Under the pieces are notes generated by a model. That model did no database searches. It saw nothing but the letters and a program-made list of their open reading frames with translations, and was not told the DNA's origin. A program made the translations under genes and the position numbers. This document shows positions 5,909-7,280 of a DNA stretch of 7,280 bases, piece after piece (the first letter of the stretch is position 1; every line of letters begins with the position of its first letter). This DNA is from Candidatus Zixiibacteriota bacterium (lineage in GTDB: Bacteria > Zixibacteria > MSB-5A5 > GN15 > JACZUZ01): assembly GCA_022572905.1 (NCBI GenBank), contig JACZUZ010000092.1:1-7280 (forward strand), in the 5' to 3' direction.

Positions 5909-7280
5909 TTAGTGGCGGAAATGCCTAACTCCGGTGAAAACCATGCTCACCCCGATCCTGTCAGCCGCGTCTATTACATCCTGATCGCGCTTTGAACCGC
6001 CCGGCTGAATAAACGCCGTCACCCCCGCGTCGGCTCCGACTTCAAGTCCATCGGCCATCGGGAAAAATGCGTCAGACGCCAAAACAGCTCCCTTGGCGCG
6101 TTCGCCTGCGCGTCTGACCGCCAGATGAGATGAATCAACACGCGAGGTCTGTCCCATGCCTATCCCGACGGTGGCTGTATTCTTCGCTAAGACAATCGCG
6201 TTTGACTTGGTGTGTTTGACAACTTTCCAGGCGAATAACAGCGCCGCGATTTCCTCTTTGCTGGGCGATTTTTTTGTAACAACTTTCAGGTCGTCGGCGC
6301 CTACTTTTTTATCATCGGCTGATTGCCACAAGACGCCGCCTCGAACAAATTTCCCGACCATTTCACCTTCGGGGCGAGCGCCAGACATTGCCGGAAGAGC
6401 CAGCAGGCGGCGATTTTTTTTCTTCTTCAATAGATCAAGCGCTTCGTCGGAATATCCCGGCGCGATTATACATTCCACAAATTGCGTTTCATGCAGTTCT
6501 TTCGCGGCTTCAATATCAACTTCGCGATTTAGCGCAATGATTGAACCAAAAGCCGAAAGAGGATCACAGGCCAACGCATTGGCGTAAGCCTCCGCGAGCG
6601 TATCCGCCTCCGCGGCGCCACATGGATTCGCGTGTTTGAAGACACAAGCGAAGGGACGCTCAAAATCGAGCGCCATTTCCAAACACGCGTCGAGATCGGC
6701 GATATTGTTATAGGAAAGCTCTTTGCCGCTCAGGATTTCAGCGTTGGCCAATCCGGCTCCGGAAAAACTTGGATTATAGTAGAACGACGCGCTTTGATGC
6801 GGATTCTCGCCATATCTCAGCGACGAGCGCAGGCTGAAAGTAAACTTGAGAGTCTCAGGAGTTTCTTTATCCGTATCAATACCGGAGCTTCCCGCAAAAT
6901 AATTAGCGATCATCTGATCGTAGCGCGCTGTTAGCGCGAATGAGGCGGCCGCGAGTTTGCGGCGTGTCGACAGACCGAGTTTGCAATCGTTCTTTTCAAG
7001 TTCGCCGAGTATCTCTTGATATTGATCGGCGGAAGTGACAACCGCCACACCATCGAAGTTTTTTGAGCCTGCGCGAAGCAAAGACGGCCCGCCTATGTCG
7101 ATATTTTCTATTTTGTCCTGATCGCTTGACTCAGGATTAGCGAGAGTCTGTTCGAAAGGATAAAGATTAACCACAACCAGATCAATCGGTTTGTATTCAT
7201 GCTCTTTGAGTTGCTCGATATGACTGGGATCATTGCGGCGATAGAGTATACCTGCATGGACTTTCGGGTGAAGTGTTTTA
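5909..7280 (-). CDS. purH: Bifunctional AICAR transformylase / IMP cyclohydrolase, 5' end outside window
   Basis: It catalyses the last two steps of de novo IMP synthesis: formyl transfer from 10-formyl-THF to AICAR, then ring closure. The window holds 456 codons and the frame stays open to the edge, starting within KTLHPKVHAGIL. About 65 N-terminal residues and the start are therefore missing from a protein normally of 510-530 residues. Numbering from the first visible codon, the IMP cyclohydrolase (MGS-like) part includes KTLHPKVHAG (1-10), VVNLYPFE (36-43) and IGGPSLLRAGSKN (62-74). The AICAR transformylase part includes RYGENPHQ (155-162), the catalytic Lys-His in KHANPCGAA (215-223), GQTSRVDS (376-383), SDAFFPMADGLE (402-413), IQPGGSKRDQD and the family's typical end MVFTGVRHFRH. 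A GTG at 7174 can be misread as a start, but the conserved sequence upstream of it excludes that. The stop is 8 bp before coaBC. Confidence 0.97.
   Translation of the reverse strand, partial: KTLHPKVHAGILYRRNDPSHIEQLKEHEYKPIDLVVVNLYPFEQTLANPESSDQDKIENIDIGGPSLLRAGSKNFDGVAVVTSADQYQEILGELEKNDCKLGLSTRRKLAAASFALTARYDQMIANYFAGSSGIDTDKETPETLKFTFSLRSSLRYGENPHQSASFYYNPSFSGAGLANAEILSGKELSYNNIADLDACLEMALDFERPFACVFKHANPCGAAEADTLAEAYANALACDPLSAFGSIIALNREVDIEAAKELHETQFVECIIAPGYSDEALDLLKKKKNRRLLALPAMSGARPEGEMVGKFVRGGVLWQSADDKKVGADDLKVVTKKSPSKEEIAALLFAWKVVKHTKSNAIVLAKNTATVGIGMGQTSRVDSSHLAVRRAGERAKGAVLASDAFFPMADGLEVGADAGVTAFIQPGGSKRDQDVIDAADRIGVSMVFTGVRHFRH

Noticed and set aside
6411..6429. Poly-T/CTT-rich tract as a terminator or slippage site
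   Set aside because: It encodes the Lys-rich KKKKNRR segment inside purH, a position where PurH proteins are usually basic, and the frame continues intact.
6156..6587. 143-residue plus-strand ORF antisense to purH
   Set aside because: The F- and S-rich composition is the reverse image of the Lys/Glu-rich purH coding strand. purH is certain here.

Overview
The window looks like an ordinary chromosomal segment of a diderm (Gram-negative type) bacterium. Base composition is about half G+C by eye. The cues for an outer membrane are a C-terminal beta-barrel signature in the one plus-strand gene and a bacterial-type preQ1-using TGT. I cannot name the taxon. The near-absence of Shine-Dalgarno motifs and the small barrel gene would fit an uncultivated FCB-type lineage (Bacteroidetes/Zixibacteria-like), but that is only a guess.

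Layout. Bases 1-147 are non-coding upstream sequence with one good palindrome. Bases 148-927 (+) are a predicted outer-membrane beta-barrel protein whose 5' end is hard to explain. Bases 928-967 are a short convergent intergenic gap with an AT-rich hairpin. Everything from 968 to the right edge lies on the minus strand and reads, in transcription order: purH (5' end cut by the window edge), coaBC, a family 4 uracil-DNA glycosylase, dnaB and tgt. Gaps are 8 bp (purH/coaBC), 55 bp (coaBC/udg), about 100 bp (udg/dnaB, with a candidate promoter) and 37 bp (dnaB/tgt).

Function. The minus-strand cluster is housekeeping: the last steps of IMP synthesis, two steps of coenzyme A synthesis, uracil removal from DNA, the replicative helicase, and queuosine modification of tRNA. 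The genes share no single pathway. Grouping UDG with DnaB links replication and repair. All five minus-strand genes carry their expected catalytic motifs, and I see no frameshift in them.

Novelty. I found no evidence of a new defence, mobile or regulatory system, and no CRISPR array, tRNA, rRNA or insertion sequence. The places worth a second look are the 5' part of the barrel gene, the palindrome upstream of it, the N-terminal extension of the glycosylase and the shortage of recognisable ribosome binding sites.
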